A stretch of DNA of 43,638 nt from an uncultured Eggerthellaceae bacterium. Lineage in GTDB: Bacteria > Actinomycetota > Coriobacteriia > Coriobacteriales > Eggerthellaceae. Of this stretch, positions 7,977-16,717 are shown piece after piece. Position 1 is the first letter of the stretch. Every line of letters begins with the position of its first letter. The stretch covers positions 1 through 43,638 of the forward strand of contig CAMOLA010000010.1 in assembly GCA_946618265.1 (NCBI GenBank), written 5' to 3'. Below the pieces are notes generated by a model that had not been told where the DNA came from, ran no database searches, and was given only the letters and a program-made list of their open reading frames with translations. A program made the translations under genes and the position numbers.

Positions 7977-8314
7977 GATTGGAGCTCCGTGTATTTCTTC
8001 GACGATCCTCGTGATTTATCGACTGGGTATTTGAGGGCGTTCTCGTCAACCTTGGCGCTCACGATGTCGGCCAAGTCAACGCCAAGCGTATCTGCGAGGT
8101 AAATACAGTAGATTACGACGTCAGCAAGCTCTTCTGAGATGTGGGTCTTCTTTTCTGGGACGACGAGATCCTCGCCCGACCACTGGAATGCCTCGAGGAG
8201 TTCGGCAGCTTCGAGATTGATTGAAATGGCGAGGTCTTTGGGATTGTGAAATTGCGCCCAATCACGGGCTTCGCGGAATAAGATTGTTTTTTGAACTGCT
8301 TCTTCAAACGTCAT
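7973..8314 (-). CDS. MazG-like nucleotide pyrophosphohydrolase
   Basis: A 113-residue protein. The start at 8314 (MTFEEAVQKTILFREARDWA) follows AGAGGA at good spacing; upstream codons in the same frame lack one. The all-alpha MazG/RS21-C6 pattern is clear: DWAQFHNPKDLAISINLEAAE with the EAAELLE metal-binding glutamates (about residues 37-43), then EELADVVIYCIYLAD (ExxxD, about 65-80) and a C-terminal helix with KVDENALKYP. Such enzymes hydrolyse (d)NTPs to monophosphates and pyrophosphate, with substrates ranging from dCTP and modified nucleotides to ppGpp-like molecules. It is the first gene of a coupled pair with the nuclease-helicase and could alter nucleotide pools or act on a modified phage nucleotide; the substrate is unknown. 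Confidence 0.85.
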   Translation of the reverse strand: MTFEEAVQKTILFREARDWAQFHNPKDLAISINLEAAELLEAFQWSGEDLVVPEKKTHISEELADVVIYCIYLADTLGVDLADIVSAKVDENALKYPVDKSRGSSKKYTELQS

Positions 8315-8575
8315 TGCTTTTCCTCTTTTGCGCTGTGCATTATTAATCGACATTCTATTCCTCATTTCCTGGAATGCATGAAACTGGCTGACCATTTTTA
8401 TGAAGCCTCTCCCTGCATAGTTAGTTACGTTTCTAGACGTAATGCAATCGAAGAATTACCTGGTAAAGCATGCAGCGGAACTTCGCGATAATCCCCTACT
8501 TCCTCGGACGCGATCATTGATACCATGTTTATCGCTAATGAATGAATAACGAACGCGTACCAAGCGGAGGAAACA

Positions 8576-9817
8576 ATGGGCGACCGGTTTCTAGCGGATC
8601 AACGAGATAGCACAATTCCCATTATCGGCTTCTGGCGGGCGGAAGACGAACATGGCTGCTTTAGCAATTGGTATCGCGCTGAATTCGAATACGCAGGAAG
8701 ACGATACACGAGCATCGAACAGTACATGATGTTCCAGAAAGTATCAACGTTTATGAAACATGACCTCGCAGAGGCAATCATGCGCACCGACGATCCAGCG
8801 GAGTGCAAAAGAATTGGCAGGACAAAGTTTCCCGAATTCGATTCTATTGTCTGGGATAGCGTGCGAAAGCAAATTGTTAAACGAGGCGTTAAGGCCAAGT
8901 TTCGCCAAAACGAAGCAATGCTCGCCGAGCTTTTAAGCACGGAAGGATCACTTTTGGCGGAGTGCTCGCCTTACGACAATGTATGGGGTATCGGAATCGG
9001 CATAGACGATGACGCTTGGCACAACGTTGCGAAATGGAAAGGTCGCAACCTTCTCGGACGCATCCTGATGGAAGTGCGCGATGAACTAAGCAAAGAGAGA
9101 TTACTCTCCAGGGATGGATTCATCTATATCGACAATAGCTACTATGCTTCGGAAATCCCAGAATGGTGCATGCGCCCCTGCGAGCTGAACCGCATACCCC
9201 AATTCCACGAGGCAATCCACGCTTACAGCGATACCCTCACCGATAAGCATGCAAGGGATGCGTTTCTCCATGAGTTTTCACTTGACACTTGCGAGCGGAT
9301 GATGGAATCAAATATGGGCGGTGGTCTTCCCGCCGCCGGTTTCTACGAGATGAAACAGGATGTGTACGACACAGCAAGGTACCTGAGATATAGAGGAATA
9401 TCAGCAGGCCGCTTGCAAGCCTTCTGCAATAGGCATATACCGATGCTTCGCGCTATATCTTCAGTTGAAGAGCTTAGAGATTGGTGCTGCGGTTATCCCG
9501 CGAACTATTCAAGCGAGGGCAACGATCTGCTCAACGCCTATGTTTACAATTGCTTTTTACGTGATGCCTACGAAACCGGCTTGGTCATTCCGCACTACTA
9601 CGAACTTCTCAAACATTATGGCATCAAGGATTGGATCTCGAGGCCTACGAAAGAGCTCCTTGAACCGCTCGATGCCGGGCATGTTCAAGCTTGCATATCG
9701 TGGCATTTCCGCAGAGATCACTTCGTCGAAGAATCCCTGGTATCAGACAGCATCGCTGGCGGGTACATGCTTTTGATGCTTGAAACGCTTAACGAAAAAT
9801 TGAATCGATTGTTGTAG
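8576..9817 (+). CDS. NADAR-domain protein with additional C-terminal domain
   Basis: A 413-residue protein with GGAGG 6 nt before ATG. Residues about 17-170 match NADAR (YbiA-like): FWRAEDEHGCFSNWY, YTSIEQYMMFQK, GR, W, KRGVKAKF, YDNVWGIGIG and WKGRNLLGRILMEVR. NADAR enzymes are N-glycosidases; YbiA acts on riboflavin intermediates, and others remove ADP-ribose from guanine bases in DNA or cleave NAD-type substrates in conflict systems. Stand-alone NADAR proteins are about 160 residues; here roughly 240 more follow, ending CISWHFRRDHFVEESLVSDS and LLMLETLNEKL. That tail recalls DUF6508-like sequences (low confidence). The gene stands alone between two minus-strand units. A role in reversing ADP-ribosylation or in an NAD-linked defence is plausible but not shown. 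Confidence 0.85.
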   Translation: MGDRFLADQRDSTIPIIGFWRAEDEHGCFSNWYRAEFEYAGRRYTSIEQYMMFQKVSTFMKHDLAEAIMRTDDPAECKRIGRTKFPEFDSIVWDSVRKQIVKRGVKAKFRQNEAMLAELLSTEGSLLAECSPYDNVWGIGIGIDDDAWHNVAKWKGRNLLGRILMEVRDELSKERLLSRDGFIYIDNSYYASEIPEWCMRPCELNRIPQFHEAIHAYSDTLTDKHARDAFLHEFSLDTCERMMESNMGGGLPAAGFYEMKQDVYDTARYLRYRGISAGRLQAFCNRHIPMLRAISSVEELRDWCCGYPANYSSEGNDLLNAYVYNCFLRDAYETGLVIPHYYELLKHYGIKDWISRPTKELLEPLDAGHVQACISWHFRRDHFVEESLVSDSIAGGYMLLMLETLNEKLNRLL

Positions 9818-10202
9818 TTTCGTTTGCATGCGATATCGAGCATGATGATGAACTTGTTATTTGCTGCCTTCAACATGCTTCAGCGATAGCAATTCCGCGT
9901 TTCGCCGATAGGCTATGCACGAATCGCCGATGACCCATTCCACGGTTTTCCGATGGCAGCGATAGGCGTTTCACAACCCCACGCAGTCATACAACCAGTA
10001 TTATCTCGGTGTGGCGTTGGGGATCACACACCAATTGGCATGCAGTATTCAGCCCGGCATCGGCAATTCACAATGCGGCCACTTACATCGAACGCTTGAA
10101 AGCTGCTTTACGCGCCTGTGACTTGCGACCTGCCGCATTATCCAAACGCTCCTACGCCAATCAAACAGAGCAAAGCATCAAATCAGAAAAGCGACATTCA
10201 TC
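9818..10202. other. Intergenic region between convergent genes
   Basis: 385 bases between the NADAR gene and the end of the phosphorothioation-type operon. I see no supported gene, no convincing terminator hairpin with a T-run, and no member of the repeat families found elsewhere. Confidence 0.4.
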
Positions 10203-11759
10203 TTATTTGCACCACCAAGCATCTTGGTGCTTCGTAGCTTTGCTGCCTCCGAGCTTAAATGTGAATTTAAACCCCCGATGGCTCAGGCTTGGGACGAGCT
10301 CACTGAAACTTTTGCCCCCGATGACCCACAAAGCACCGCCTTTGCTTCTGTTGTCAACGCAACTGTACCCCTTCGAAAGAATAAGTGGCACAGGGTCAGC
10401 CATTTGACTGTCGTCTTCTTCGTCGAAGCTTTCGCCAACTTCGATGTCGAGTTTCATTTGCCCCGAAGTCTCAATCGAACTTGCGTGGCTTTCAGGAACG
10501 CTATCCACTAGATCAACTGCGCCGCATTCAAAGCAAATCGGGAAGCTCAACCAATGTTTTAACCCATTGAAGTCAACAAGGAACCGAAAGGACCCCGCCT
10601 CAACTACTTTTCCGTAGCCATGCTTCTTATGCAAGATATGCATACCTGACGAAGGCGGCTTTCCTCCCAAAGAGCGCTTCCAATCGAGAGTGAGTATACT
10701 TGACGCCTTATCGCTAATCGCCCGCTCCTCAATCTGATTAGTTTTTTTCTCGCAATCACCGTCATCATCATGTTGTTCCCCGCTTTGAGCTTCATCTTGA
10801 CCCTCCATCCACTCTAGAAGCAGGATCGGATTTGCAAGTACTTCTTCAGGGATATCATTCGGGACACTCTCGTAAAGTATTTCGTCAGCATCGTCGTCTT
10901 CGACATCCTCGCTCTTCGACACTATCGCTTCGTCACCATGCTCCATTTCCCATTCGATGTCATCGATATCGTACATATCCTCTTCTTCAATCGATTCCAT
11001 CTTGCTGATAACGTAGTCGTCCCCGTACTCACGCGGCATCTCGTCAAGAAGCTCCTGAGCAGCATCCCTCGCTTCATCTCTTGAATAGAAGAAAGGGTAT
11101 TGCTGGTGAAACAAGTCATTCACGCCAAAGACCATATACCTGGCGGTTTGAGGCACAAGGGGATAACGCTGGTATTTACGCATGGCGTTATATGCAAAGT
11201 CCTCAAACAGCGATTCTAAATCCGATGTCGAGGTTGACGCAACGCACCATTCCTCAAGCTGTCCTTCGTCACGAGTGTGGCAGCTTATCCAATCGGATAG
11301 GAACATGCATATGCCGGATTCGCCATGAACCATTTGGAACGATAGGAGAAGAGAGTCCTCATGACGAAATAAGACAATGTTGTTATGCTCACAGCATTTC
11401 GCAAGTATGTAATGGATTCCGTAAGCCTCATCGCTTCGGGCGCTGCCCACGCTCTTCATGTCTACGGCAAAAAACGGCAGCTGATCTGTTCCATCTTCTA
11501 TCGTAAATAGGATCGATGCCTCATTTATTGCCTTCATGTAAATGCGATCGAGAGCGTTCAGCAATCTATCCTCGGGCAGTATCGAGTATACAAAGCGCCT
11601 TGCATGGCATCTTGGCAATGTGGGCATCAAGTGCGGGTCGGCATAGCCTAGCTGACTGAAGAATAGTATTCCAGCTTCGTCAATGCGTTTCTCGAATACG
11701 TCTTGCAGCCATGCGTTGGTATCTCCCAGTAGGGGTAATGATGTCGACCCTGCATTCAT
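10203..11759 (-). CDS. Unrecognised 518-residue last gene of Ssp-like operon
   Basis: The start lies 4 nt after the stop of the preceding gene, so it belongs to the operon. The first ~240 residues show no family I recognise. Residues about 245-345 are strongly acidic (EEEDMYDIDDIEWEMEHGDE). Around 372-398, GMHILHKKHGYGKVV and FLVDF resemble the small SH3/Tudor-like module at the C-terminus of UvrD/PcrA helicases. The last 60 residues (GYSCVDNRSKGGALWVIGG, then FKFTFKLGG and KATKHQDAWW) form a compact module that I have seen appended to nucleases and helicases (recall, not a database result) but cannot name. No catalytic motif is evident. It may be a DNA- or protein-binding accessory of the system, or a regulator. 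It is not SspE-like: no DUF262 or DUF1524 motifs are visible. Confidence 0.75.
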   Translation of the reverse strand: MNAGSTSLPLLGDTNAWLQDVFEKRIDEAGILFFSQLGYADPHLMPTLPRCHARRFVYSILPEDRLLNALDRIYMKAINEASILFTIEDGTDQLPFFAVDMKSVGSARSDEAYGIHYILAKCCEHNNIVLFRHEDSLLLSFQMVHGESGICMFLSDWISCHTRDEGQLEEWCVASTSTSDLESLFEDFAYNAMRKYQRYPLVPQTARYMVFGVNDLFHQQYPFFYSRDEARDAAQELLDEMPREYGDDYVISKMESIEEEDMYDIDDIEWEMEHGDEAIVSKSEDVEDDDADEILYESVPNDIPEEVLANPILLLEWMEGQDEAQSGEQHDDDGDCEKKTNQIEERAISDKASSILTLDWKRSLGGKPPSSGMHILHKKHGYGKVVEAGSFRFLVDFNGLKHWLSFPICFECGAVDLVDSVPESHASSIETSGQMKLDIEVGESFDEEDDSQMADPVPLILSKGYSCVDNRSKGGALWVIGGKSFSELVPSLSHRGFKFTFKLGGSKATKHQDAWWCK

Positions 11760-11763
11760 CGGC

Positions 11764-12276
11764 CTAAATCAAAGTCGCGATTTTTGCCTCGAAGTCAGCG
11801 CCGTTGAGTTCTTCGTTGAAATCCTCCATGAACTCCATGGCCCTCTCGAGGTAATCGTTTTCTGTGCTTCCGTGTCCCTCGATGATTTGTTCATACATTA
11901 TCTCGATGCCACCACGAACGTATGCGTTGAACAGCTCGAGGTTTTTGGCAAGCTTGTCGCCAGAAGCTTCGTCAGCGTCATCGCGAAAAGCTCTATCGAT
12001 TCTGTCAACGGAATCGAGCTCGGTGGTCTTTTCAAGGAGCATGACGAGTCGATAAAGGAACACGCATTCGCTTCGACAGTTGGAGAAGGCGTCGGCATAG
12101 ATTCGCGCACGATCGTTTGAATCGTTGTCCTTCGGCGCAGTCCGGTTGTGCAACAAGCCAAAGATGGCACCGTTCATATAGACATCGATGTAACGCTCGT
12201 ACAGTTTTGCCTCGTTGACGAAGTATTTAATGTAAGTCGCGTGCTTGCCTGATAGCGTGTAATCGTTTTCGAACAT
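11764..12276 (-). CDS. Unrecognised 170-residue acidic helical protein in Ssp-like operon
   Basis: It directly abuts the SMC ATPase gene (stop 12277-12279, start 12276) and is followed 4 nt later by the 518-residue gene. The sequence is predicted mostly helical and acidic, with conserved-looking stretches KHATYIKYFVNEAKLYERYI, GLLHN, CVFLYRLVMLLEK and IMYEQIIEGHG. No transmembrane or catalytic motif is visible. Its position directly after a DndD-like ATPase suggests a partner subunit of the restriction arm or a small DNA-binding adaptor; the DndE protein of Dnd systems is of similar size class, but I see no clear similarity to it. Confidence 0.75.
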   Translation of the reverse strand: MFENDYTLSGKHATYIKYFVNEAKLYERYIDVYMNGAIFGLLHNRTAPKDNDSNDRARIYADAFSNCRSECVFLYRLVMLLEKTTELDSVDRIDRAFRDDADEASGDKLAKNLELFNAYVRGGIEIMYEQIIEGHGSTENDYLERAMEFMEDFNEELNGADFEAKIATLI

Positions 12277-14265
12277 TTAAATCTCCTTGAGCACAGAATG
12301 CTGTTCGCTTCTCTTGTCCAATTCGTAGTGCGCGCCGACTTTAGCTCCGAGAACCGGCTCTGCGTAGCGCCAGTCCTTTCTCATGACGAACATGATTACC
12401 TGCTCCGATGCTTCGGGCAACACGCGGGAGATATTGGCGATATGGGTTTCGTCGGTATTGGAGAACGGAGCATCCATGACGAGGGGATATGGCTCTGAAG
12501 AGAGGTCATAGTCCTTATCTCCCGTTGAGCTCACGATTTTATCCTTCGCAAGCGACACCAGGCCAGCGATGAATGCGAAGTTCTTCACTCGATTCAAGCC
12601 CTCTGACTCGCCGGTGTACTTGTCCGTGCTCGCAAGGCTGGTAAGCAGCTTTACTTCGTAGCGGGAATCGATAATCACTTTTCTACTCCCGTGATACATC
12701 TGCTCGAAGATTGCGTTTACGCGTTCCTCAAGGGAGTCGCGCACCTCGATTTCCTTTTCTTGATACGTTTCCGTCAGCCATGCGTAAATCTCGTCTGCAT
12801 AGCGGATATACCGGATCAGCTGTTTGTTCTTCGACGATGCAACAGAGAAGTTATCGTAGATTTTCTGATTGCGCTCTATTTCGTTTTTCAGCTTCTCGTC
12901 GTCACGGATAAGGCTGTCTCGTTTTGCTTTCGCAGTCTTCAATTGCGCCTTAATATCGTTGCGTTCTCTCTCGAGCATTGCTATGCGTTCAACATCGGAT
13001 TGGGCGATATCTTCACTAAGCGCATCTATCTCGTCGTTCGTGTTTTGGATTCTGTCCGTCGTCGAATAGATATTCGCGCGTCGGTCGGCCATCCCCTCCA
13101 GGATTTGGCTTTGATCACCGCGATAATGCTTGAGCTTGTCGCGATAGTTGCGCACCGCGTTGCCTATCGATTCAGGTGGGCAATAGCGCATCTCCTCCTT
13201 GATATGGGCTATAGCCTCTGGATGTTCGTCGAACTTCTGCCCGCATACGCAGGTGCCGCGAGCAAGTATGTCCTCCAACGTTGGCCGGGTCAGATCTTTG
13301 ATGCCTTTATCGTCAAGCTTGGCGTCTTTTAGCACCTCTTCGGCTTCATCGATCAACGGCACAACGAAATACGATATCGATGATTTGCTGAAGTCGCTCC
13401 TAAGGGCCTTTATGGTCCTTTCGAGTGATGCGGAATCGGCTGCAACCCGTTTTTCGAGCTCTAGTTTCTTGGCCTGCAGATCCTTCGTTTTTGCGCTCGT
13501 GCTTAGAATCTCGTCGAGCTGTGTTTTTCTCGCAGACAGTTGGGCAATCTGCGAATCGCACTCTTCGAGTCGTTCTTTGATGTCCTCTCTACGATCGCGT
13601 GCATCCTGCATCTTCGCAAGCGCGTCAGCCGCCCTAGCGTCTCCGTCCTTGTCGAGCGAGGCGTGCAATTGCCCAAGAACAGACCTCTTATGGCTCTTCG
13701 TGCCAAGGTGCTTTATCGCATTATCGAGCACACTCAGCCCCAGCAAACCCTTGACGCTTTCGGTCAAGTCCTTGCGCATGCTGACGGTGGCAACTCGCTC
13801 GGTATCGAAGAAGAAATAGCTGGAAAGATCCTCTGGCAAGATAGATTTGATCACCCCGTCAACACGAGCGGACTTGACATTCTCGGTTTGCCCGTCGTCG
13901 CGCGTCCAACACACTTTTACCGTTGGCTTGGCCCCTTTCGCGGTAGTGCCAATTTTTGTGTAGACCTGTGTTCGCGTGATGGTGTAATCATGCCCCCCGT
14001 GCACAAGCGCAATCTCAACTTCCACCTCTTCGGTCTCGCCGTTAGGCATGCTTTCCGCGATATCGTAGTTCAGCATATCCTCGGGGTTGTCAAGAAGAAC
14101 GCTTTCGTACATGCACCAGTTGAACGCTTGGAGCAGCGTGGTCTTCCCGTATGTGTTGTCGCCCAAGATGACAGTCACGTTCTTTTCGGGGTCTGTAGCA
14201 AAAGCGATGCTCTGTGTCCCCTTATACTGTCTGAAATTTCGCATCCTCAATGATTTCAGTAGCAT
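12277..14265 (-). CDS. DndD-like SMC/RecF-type ATPase
   Basis: A 662-residue protein starting at MLLKSLRMRNFRQY. This Met (14265) is preferred because the RecF-type first strand begins there, and an AGGA lies about 10 nt upstream; the in-frame extension to 14295 overlaps the preceding small gene. The P-loop GDNTYGKTT is at residues 35-43; two long coiled coils flank a Cys-containing hook region (GTCVCGQKF ... RYCP, about 335-365); a signature region GLNRVKNFAFIAGLVSLA and Walker B YPLVMDAPFSNTDE lie near 580-605. This matches the DndD/SMC-like ATPases of phosphorothioation systems and the SMC subunits of their restriction modules. It likely powers DNA loading or scanning with the PLD-helicase encoded just upstream. 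Its place after the helicase and a 56-residue gene supports an SspFGH-like restriction arm (inference). Confidence 0.85.
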   Translation of the reverse strand: MLLKSLRMRNFRQYKGTQSIAFATDPEKNVTVILGDNTYGKTTLLQAFNWCMYESVLLDNPEDMLNYDIAESMPNGETEEVEVEIALVHGGHDYTITRTQVYTKIGTTAKGAKPTVKVCWTRDDGQTENVKSARVDGVIKSILPEDLSSYFFFDTERVATVSMRKDLTESVKGLLGLSVLDNAIKHLGTKSHKRSVLGQLHASLDKDGDARAADALAKMQDARDRREDIKERLEECDSQIAQLSARKTQLDEILSTSAKTKDLQAKKLELEKRVAADSASLERTIKALRSDFSKSSISYFVVPLIDEAEEVLKDAKLDDKGIKDLTRPTLEDILARGTCVCGQKFDEHPEAIAHIKEEMRYCPPESIGNAVRNYRDKLKHYRGDQSQILEGMADRRANIYSTTDRIQNTNDEIDALSEDIAQSDVERIAMLERERNDIKAQLKTAKAKRDSLIRDDEKLKNEIERNQKIYDNFSVASSKNKQLIRYIRYADEIYAWLTETYQEKEIEVRDSLEERVNAIFEQMYHGSRKVIIDSRYEVKLLTSLASTDKYTGESEGLNRVKNFAFIAGLVSLAKDKIVSSTGDKDYDLSSEPYPLVMDAPFSNTDETHIANISRVLPEASEQVIMFVMRKDWRYAEPVLGAKVGAHYELDKRSEQHSVLKEI

Positions 14266-14275
14266 ATCGGCCGTC

Positions 14276-14446
14276 CTAATACGTCTTGTCCGCAATATCG
14301 ATGATCGTCTTCTTTATGAGTTCGACCATCCTGTCGTTCGTCTTCTCACCAGTATTGAGGTTGCCCCTCTCGAGTTCGAGAATTTTGTATTTCATTTGCG
14401 CAAGACGGCGCTCGTCAATGCCGCTCTTTTCCACTTCGTCAGACAT
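14276..14446 (-). CDS. Small 56-residue protein between helicase and SMC genes
   Basis: A complete small frame from ATG 14446 to TAG 14276 encodes MSDEVEKSGIDERRLAQMKY, continuing KILELERGNL to the end at IADKTY. It overlaps the end of the helicase gene by 8 nt and stops 11 nt before the SMC ATPase start, so it fills what would otherwise be the only sizeable gap in this part of the operon. The sequence is a charged amphipathic helix pair, with the recurrent pattern of a coiled-coil adaptor; QMKYKILELERGNLNTGEK suggests a helix-loop-helix. No family is recognised. It may tether the nuclease-helicase to the SMC ATPase. Confidence 0.8.
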   Translation of the reverse strand: MSDEVEKSGIDERRLAQMKYKILELERGNLNTGEKTNDRMVELIKKTIIDIADKTY

Positions 14447-16616
14447 ACAGATCATCCTCTTCGTTTTCCGGTGCTATTCCAAACTGCTCCGTGATTTCCG
14501 CTATGAGTTTTAGTGTCTCCACGGGGTTCTCAGAGATGCGTGCAAAATCTTTCATGCGGACTATTTCCCTAGATGCAAGCGATCGCGACGATTCGATGAT
14601 TTCCTGCGGGTACGCACTCACACCGTCGAGCGGTACGGGCAGGGTTACAAAATCGTAAATGACTGCGTATTTCTTGCCGGGGGCAAGCCTGAGAACACGT
14701 CCCCTTCGTTGAACATACTCTTTTGGATTGGTGCTGCTCGCCAAAATAAAGGCGGTTTCAATGCTGGGTATGTTAACGCCTTCATCCAGGCATCTGATAG
14801 CTACCAAAGCCTGCTGATGCTTGCCATCGGCGAATTCCTTTTTCAAAACCTCGCGCTTTTCGGCGTTCTCATTCGACGTGAATTGAGATATCTTCATACC
14901 GAGATCTTTTCCAAGCATCTTCGAGACGGCGTCTATCTGCCGCGTTTCGCTTTCGGTCGGCATACCTTCTTCGTAGTCTGCGTCCTGTATGGTCGTAGCG
15001 CCACAATAGACCAGCATGTGATTCTTGTCCCTGTAGTCTTGCATGAGGTTCTTCAGCTGCGGGATCTTTTGGCTAGCACCCGCAACAATCCGCGCTCTCT
15101 GAATTAGAAGCATCTTCACGCTTTCGGACAAATCTTTTTGCTTCTTGTTCCCGGCAGAGGCGATCGCTCTTGCAATCTTCTTCGAAAGTTCAACGTATTG
15201 CTCCAACTCACCGCCGTCCAGGCTGACGATTACAGGATGGTAGTAGTATGGCGTGAGCATGTTGTTGTTGATGGCATCTTCAAGCGTATACTCGATGCAC
15301 TTGCTCCCGAAATAATCGAATAGCTCGGCAGTTCCTTCTTCGTCGCCATGTCGCGTTATTGTTGCGGAAAGCGCCAACCTGAATGGAAACTTCAGTGGCA
15401 GCATGGATGAAAGCTTCTCTGCGCCGAAATTGTGAGCCTCGTCGGCTACGATCAGACAGTTGCCCTTCAGCTTTTTAATCTGCCCCTGCATAAATTCTGT
15501 CGAGAACGTAGCATTTGTGGTAATAATCGAAAACCGCTCGACAGCGCCAACGCGGAATCCGGACACGGAGTTCTTCACTCTGTTCTTCCAGTTCTTCTGA
15601 GAAGAGGCTGAGTAGCAAATGATTGGCTTTAGGCCAAATGCGAGAGCATCCTCTTTCCATTGTTCTACGAGATGTTGGTATGGACATACAATGACGGTTG
15701 CGAGGTTGTGATCGAGACTGTTAGACAAATGCGCAATTGCCGCTAAAGCGGTAAAGGTCTTCCCCGTACCGGTTGCCATATCGAATATGCCTTTGTACCC
15801 CGCCTTCTCCCAGCTTTCGATAGCCTCAACCTGATACTTTCTCATTTTGACGAAATCAGGGATGCAAGGTACGTTGGCTATCTCTGCCTCCGTCTCAGAT
15901 TGGCTGTATACAGGCTCGATGTCGAGTTCGGACAAGTCAACGTCGGGAGTTCTCCTGTATCTATCGATAATCGCCTTGTTGACTTCGGGGAATTCGAGGA
16001 CTCTGATGCCTGGCTCGTAATCTCCCCACATCGCCAAGAAGGCAGACTGCTTATCGTATACTCGGTCCGCATCAACACTCCACGATGTGTAAACGTCAAT
16101 CGACTCATAGTTTTCGTAGAACGCGTTCGCACTTTCGTTCATCGAGCCAGAGAAGGCGACGATGTTATCATCGGCATCGTAAATCAACCCAAGCTTTTCG
16201 TGGAACATTCCAACGGCACTCGACGTCTCCAAAAATGCAATCTTTATCGTCATCAGTCCGGATGCAATAAGATTGGACAGCAGATTAAGCCTCGCTTCTT
16301 CAAAGCGCCCCTTCGGGTGTTTCAGCTCGCGCAGAAGGCATTCGATGATAATTTCGTCCCTTCTTTCAAAGCCATCGCGGATTGCCTCGATGTCTTCGTC
16401 GGATAGCCTTGGCGAAGCAATTATCTCTATTCGACCCCCGTTCTCAATAAGCCCCCTGATGCCTTCCGTGAGGTTTATTAACGAAGACGATGAGAAGAAG
16501 CCGACAGCCCTGCGATACAAAACCGCCTCAGACAGGAGTGGCGTGTAGAAGTCTCGCACGACATCACCTAGCAAGGACCTATATTCGCGTTGTATTGTCA
16601 GCGAATCAAAGCTCAA
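14439..16616 (-). CDS. PLD-nuclease/DEAH-box helicase (candidate restriction subunit)
   Basis: A 725-residue protein with TTG start and AAAGGA about 9 nt upstream. The N-terminal 200 residues form a phospholipase-D-type domain with an HxKx5D signature (His139, Lys141, Asp147: HEKLGLIYD) and a GSMNES element after it. A superfamily-2 helicase follows: ATGTGKT at 281-287, VADEAH at 390-395, LALSATITR, and motif VI QRRGRVLRLAPGK near the C-terminus. One HKD half is visible, so a PLD dimer would be needed for cleavage. Such PLD-helicases occur in type III-like restriction and phosphorothioation-coupled defence. It sits after the desulfurase gene (100-nt gap) and overlaps the next small gene. The likely role is ATP-driven translocation and cutting of DNA lacking the modification. 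Confidence 0.85.
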   Translation of the reverse strand: MSFDSLTIQREYRSLLGDVVRDFYTPLLSEAVLYRRAVGFFSSSSLINLTEGIRGLIENGGRIEIIASPRLSDEDIEAIRDGFERRDEIIIECLLRELKHPKGRFEEARLNLLSNLIASGLMTIKIAFLETSSAVGMFHEKLGLIYDADDNIVAFSGSMNESANAFYENYESIDVYTSWSVDADRVYDKQSAFLAMWGDYEPGIRVLEFPEVNKAIIDRYRRTPDVDLSELDIEPVYSQSETEAEIANVPCIPDFVKMRKYQVEAIESWEKAGYKGIFDMATGTGKTFTALAAIAHLSNSLDHNLATVIVCPYQHLVEQWKEDALAFGLKPIICYSASSQKNWKNRVKNSVSGFRVGAVERFSIITTNATFSTEFMQGQIKKLKGNCLIVADEAHNFGAEKLSSMLPLKFPFRLALSATITRHGDEEGTAELFDYFGSKCIEYTLEDAINNNMLTPYYYHPVIVSLDGGELEQYVELSKKIARAIASAGNKKQKDLSESVKMLLIQRARIVAGASQKIPQLKNLMQDYRDKNHMLVYCGATTIQDADYEEGMPTESETRQIDAVSKMLGKDLGMKISQFTSNENAEKREVLKKEFADGKHQQALVAIRCLDEGVNIPSIETAFILASSTNPKEYVQRRGRVLRLAPGKKYAVIYDFVTLPVPLDGVSAYPQEIIESSRSLASREIVRMKDFARISENPVETLKLIAEITEQFGIAPENEEDDLYV

Positions 16617-16717
16617 TTCTCGTTTCCTTTCTACAGCTTAAGCATTATAAAACCGTCGGAATGCATCTTTTTGCACTATCGTTTGCTCATATTCGATTTC
16701 TCGATAAACTGTTGTTG

